DNA from: Treponema sp.
GTDB taxonomy: Bacteria; Spirochaetota; Spirochaetia; Treponematales; Breznakiellaceae
Assembly (NCBI GenBank): GCA_031275515.1
Contig: JAISOQ010000235.1
Location: forward strand, 1 to 7,795
DNA length: 7,795 nt
Reading direction: 5' to 3'
The notes beneath the pieces were generated by a model. It searched no databases. It was not told where the DNA came from and saw only the letters and a list, made by a program, of their open reading frames with translations. Position numbers and translations under genes: made by a program. Positions 5,752 to 7,795 of the stretch are shown here, piece after piece. Position 1 is the first letter of the stretch. Each line of letters opens with the position of its first letter.

Positions 5752-7750
5752 ACTTTGATGCCTTGTCCCCGTCTTGTATCGTATCTTCCGGCTGTCCGGC
5801 ATCCTTCCCGATCTTCTTCTTTACATCCACCCCGGAAACTTCCCGGGAAGCGAGCCTGACCCCTCCGGCCTTGAGCCCCCTGACCAGGTAATCCTGGGCC
5901 TTAAAGGTTTCCTCCGTAATTTTAATCCGGGTTTTAGGCGCATACTTAACGGTAAAGGTGAATTTCTGCCGGGTATCCACATGGAGTACTTCGGCCCCTT
6001 CGGGGACCAGGGAATATTCCTTGTTCATGATCCAGCCTTCAATGACGCAGCGTTTGATGCAGGGGTAACCCGTCTTCCCTTCTTTATAAATAACCGTAAA
6101 GATGATGCCCGAAAGAACCTCTTTGTCGGCCACGCCTATCCACCAGGCGCCGGGACCGACAAAAGCCTTTTCCGGCAAGTCCCCCACGGACCAGGTTCCG
6201 TTCCTCTTGAGGGTAAGGATGCGGTTGAAAGGGGATACTTCGGCAATCATTTCCCCGGTTACCCCGGTCCCCAGGTAACCCGTAGCCTGGTCGTACTTGA
6301 GTTCCAGGTCTTTTTTGACCACTTCCTTTACATCGACCTTGGCGAAAGTCCCGACCTGGGTTCTCCGCGCTCCCGGCGGCAGGCCGCCGAACCCGAAATC
6401 TTCGGTTTTTTTGATCTTCCCGATAAGACCGTCCAGAAAGCCCAGGGCATAGGCAGTGATGTTTTTAAGGTGGCCGTTGATCTCTTTTATGCGGGCCTGG
6501 ATTTCCTGCATTTCCGTGCGGGCCTTGTTGATGTCGTAGAGTGAAATCCGCCGTATGGGAATTTTAAGGAGATGTTCCACATCGCCGGGGCTGACACCCC
6601 TGGACCCCACCTCTTTCATAAAAGGCTTAAAGCCGTCGATTATGGCCTTGGTAACCCCTTCGGCGGTTTTCATCTTTTCTATGGCCTTGTAGATCCGCTC
6701 TTCAATGAAGATCCGTTCCAGGGTGCGCAGGTGAAGCTTGTCCTGGAGTTCCCGCTTTTCCAGTTCCAGTTCCTGAATGAGGATCTTTACGAGCTGTTTG
6801 GCGTGATGTTTGATGATTTCCGTGGCGGTCATCACCTTGGGAAAATTATCTTTGATAACCAGGAGGTTTACCGATATGGATTGCTCACATTCGGTAAAGG
6901 CGAAGAGGGCGTTCACGGTTTCTTCGGAATAGACCCCCCGGGCCAGCTTGATCTCGATTTCGACGTTTTCGGTGGTAAAGTCGTTGATGGATTGTATCTT
7001 GATCCGCCCCGCTTTGGCGGCGGTTTCCACGCTGTTGATGAGGCTTTCGGTAGTGGAGCCGAAGGGCAGTTCCCGTATAAGGATGCGCTTGGGGTCTGAT
7101 GTGTCCAGCTTGGCCCGGACCAGAACCTTGCCGTTCCCGTCCCGGTAATCCGACACGTCCACAAGCCCCCCGGTGGGAAAGTCCGGGAAAAGCTGAAACT
7201 TCTTCCCTAAAAGGCAGGCCTTTACCGCCTCCAGCACTTCAATGATGTTGTGGGGCAGGATCTTGGTGGACATCCCTACGGCTATGCCCTCGGCGCCCAT
7301 GACGAGTACCACCGGTATCTTGGCCGGGAACAGGACCGGCTCCCTGTTGCGGCCATCATAGGAATCCGTATAGGTGGTTATCTTGGGGTTGTAAAAGATG
7401 TCCTTGGAAAGGGAAGTGATCCGGCACTCTATGTACCTGACGGCGGAGGCCCCGTCGCCAGTATAGATGTTTCCGAAATTTCCCTGACGGTCTATAAAAT
7501 AGCCCTTGTTGGCCAGAACCACCAGGGCGTCGCCTATGGAAGCGTCTCCATGGGGGTGGTACTTCATACACTCCCCCACGATATTGGCAACCTTGTGAAA
7601 TTTTCCGTCGTCTTTTTCAAAAAGGGTATGCATAATACGCCGCTGCACGGGCTTTAAACCATCTTCCAAATCCGGGATGGCCCGGTCTTTTATAACATAC
7701 GATGCGTATTCCAGGAAATTCCGGTCAAAAAGGTGTTTTATATATGCCAT
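5750..7750 (-). CDS. parC: DNA topoisomerase IV subunit A (ParC), short form
   Basis: A 666-residue type IIA topoisomerase subunit, the DNA-breaking half of an A2B2 enzyme that decatenates daughter chromosomes with ParE. The N-terminal breakage domain shows RAIPDLEDGLKPVQRRIM (23-40), KYHPHGD (63-69), and RQGNFG leading into ASAVRYIE. Y106 is the expected catalytic tyrosine that links to DNA, and R105 is its partner. Tower (about 150-320) and coiled-coil/gate (about 320-440) regions follow. The C-terminal domain (about 480-635) is short and there is no GyrA box (QRRGGKG), so ParC fits better than GyrA. Length is near the Borrelia ParC (about 626) and well below E. coli ParC (752) or GyrA (about 875). 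A tail of 25 charged residues ends the protein. The position equivalent to E. coli GyrA Ser83 is Ala70. The partner parE is not in the window. The ATG at 7750 has no Shine-Dalgarno but a promoter directly upstream. A divergent GyrA remains a lesser possibility. Confidence 0.82.
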   Translation of the reverse strand: MAYIKHLFDRNFLEYASYVIKDRAIPDLEDGLKPVQRRIMHTLFEKDDGKFHKVANIVGECMKYHPHGDASIGDALVVLANKGYFIDRQGNFGNIYTGDGASAVRYIECRITSLSKDIFYNPKITTYTDSYDGRNREPVLFPAKIPVVLVMGAEGIAVGMSTKILPHNIIEVLEAVKACLLGKKFQLFPDFPTGGLVDVSDYRDGNGKVLVRAKLDTSDPKRILIRELPFGSTTESLINSVETAAKAGRIKIQSINDFTTENVEIEIKLARGVYSEETVNALFAFTECEQSISVNLLVIKDNFPKVMTATEIIKHHAKQLVKILIQELELEKRELQDKLHLRTLERIFIEERIYKAIEKMKTAEGVTKAIIDGFKPFMKEVGSRGVSPGDVEHLLKIPIRRISLYDINKARTEMQEIQARIKEINGHLKNITAYALGFLDGLIGKIKKTEDFGFGGLPPGARRTQVGTFAKVDVKEVVKKDLELKYDQATGYLGTGVTGEMIAEVSPFNRILTLKRNGTWSVGDLPEKAFVGPGAWWIGVADKEVLSGIIFTVIYKEGKTGYPCIKRCVIEGWIMNKEYSLVPEGAEVLHVDTRQKFTFTVKYAPKTRIKITEETFKAQDYLVRGLKAGGVRLASREVSGVDVKKKIGKDAGQPEDTIQDGDKASK

Positions 7751-7759
7751 TCTAGGGTC

Positions 7760-7788
7760 AATATACCGTAAAAGGGGGGGAAATGCAA
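7760..7788 (-). promoter_or_regulatory. Promoter of the parC unit, with a C7 run in the spacer
   Basis: On the minus strand TTGCAT (7788-7783), a 17-base spacer and TATATT (7765-7760, 5/6) end nine bases before the ATG at 7750. Transcription would start near 7753, giving a leader of about three bases. The spacer contains seven consecutive C residues (7780-7774). The -35 matches at 3/6, including TTG. Confidence 0.5.
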
Positions 7789-7795
7789 GGATTAG

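Noticed and set aside
5740..5802. ATG at 5802 for the coiled-coil protein, overlapping parC by 53 bases
   Set aside because: The ATG at 5739 has AAGGA at seven bases. The 21 extra residues are the reading of the parC 3' end in another frame.
5774..6544. A 256-residue plus-strand open frame inside parC, and similar ones at 6572-7099 and 7250-7657
   Set aside because: All lie antisense to conserved topoisomerase sequence and are rich in Gly/Pro/Phe from reversed codons. None has a start signal.

Overview
The window looks like chromosomal DNA of a spirochaete, most likely a Treponema-type species. This rests on the overall style: a short Borrelia-like topoisomerase IV A subunit, a Cache-like/HAMP class III adenylate cyclase, a spirochaetal lipoprotein signal and long periplasmic coiled coils. 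It is an inference, and I could not run a database search. There is no mobile element, RNA gene or CRISPR array, and no gap between genes exceeds about 200 bases.

Layout, left to right. A minus-strand class I SAM-dependent methyltransferase (734 down to 1) runs off the left edge. A 59-bp gap holding two interlocked divergent promoters separates it from a plus-strand DUF3298-type lipoprotein (794-1633). Next is a 197-bp spacer with two clear hairpins, then a 70-residue CxxC protein (1831-2043) with a textbook Shine-Dalgarno site, then a membrane-bound adenylate cyclase (2144-3826) with a strong intrinsic terminator. Converging on that terminator from the right is a two-gene minus-strand unit: parC (7750-5750) followed after 10 bases by a 617-residue membrane-anchored coiled-coil protein (5739-3886). 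The coiled-coil protein ends in five tandem copies of a 21-residue (63-bp) repeat.

How the genes fit together. The left genes have no obvious shared pathway. The cyclase has an extracytoplasmic sensor region and all expected catalytic residues, so it probably turns an external or periplasmic cue into cAMP. In the right unit, parC is probably co-transcribed and translationally linked with the coiled-coil protein, which makes a functional tie between chromosome decatenation and an envelope-spanning protein worth testing.

The most unusual signals are three. (1) Three or four transcription units appear to start at or within a few bases of the ATG with no Shine-Dalgarno, while the other two genes have good ones. 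(2) The 63-bp repeat keeps an unbroken heptad register. (3) A run of seven C residues sits in the spacer of the parC promoter.
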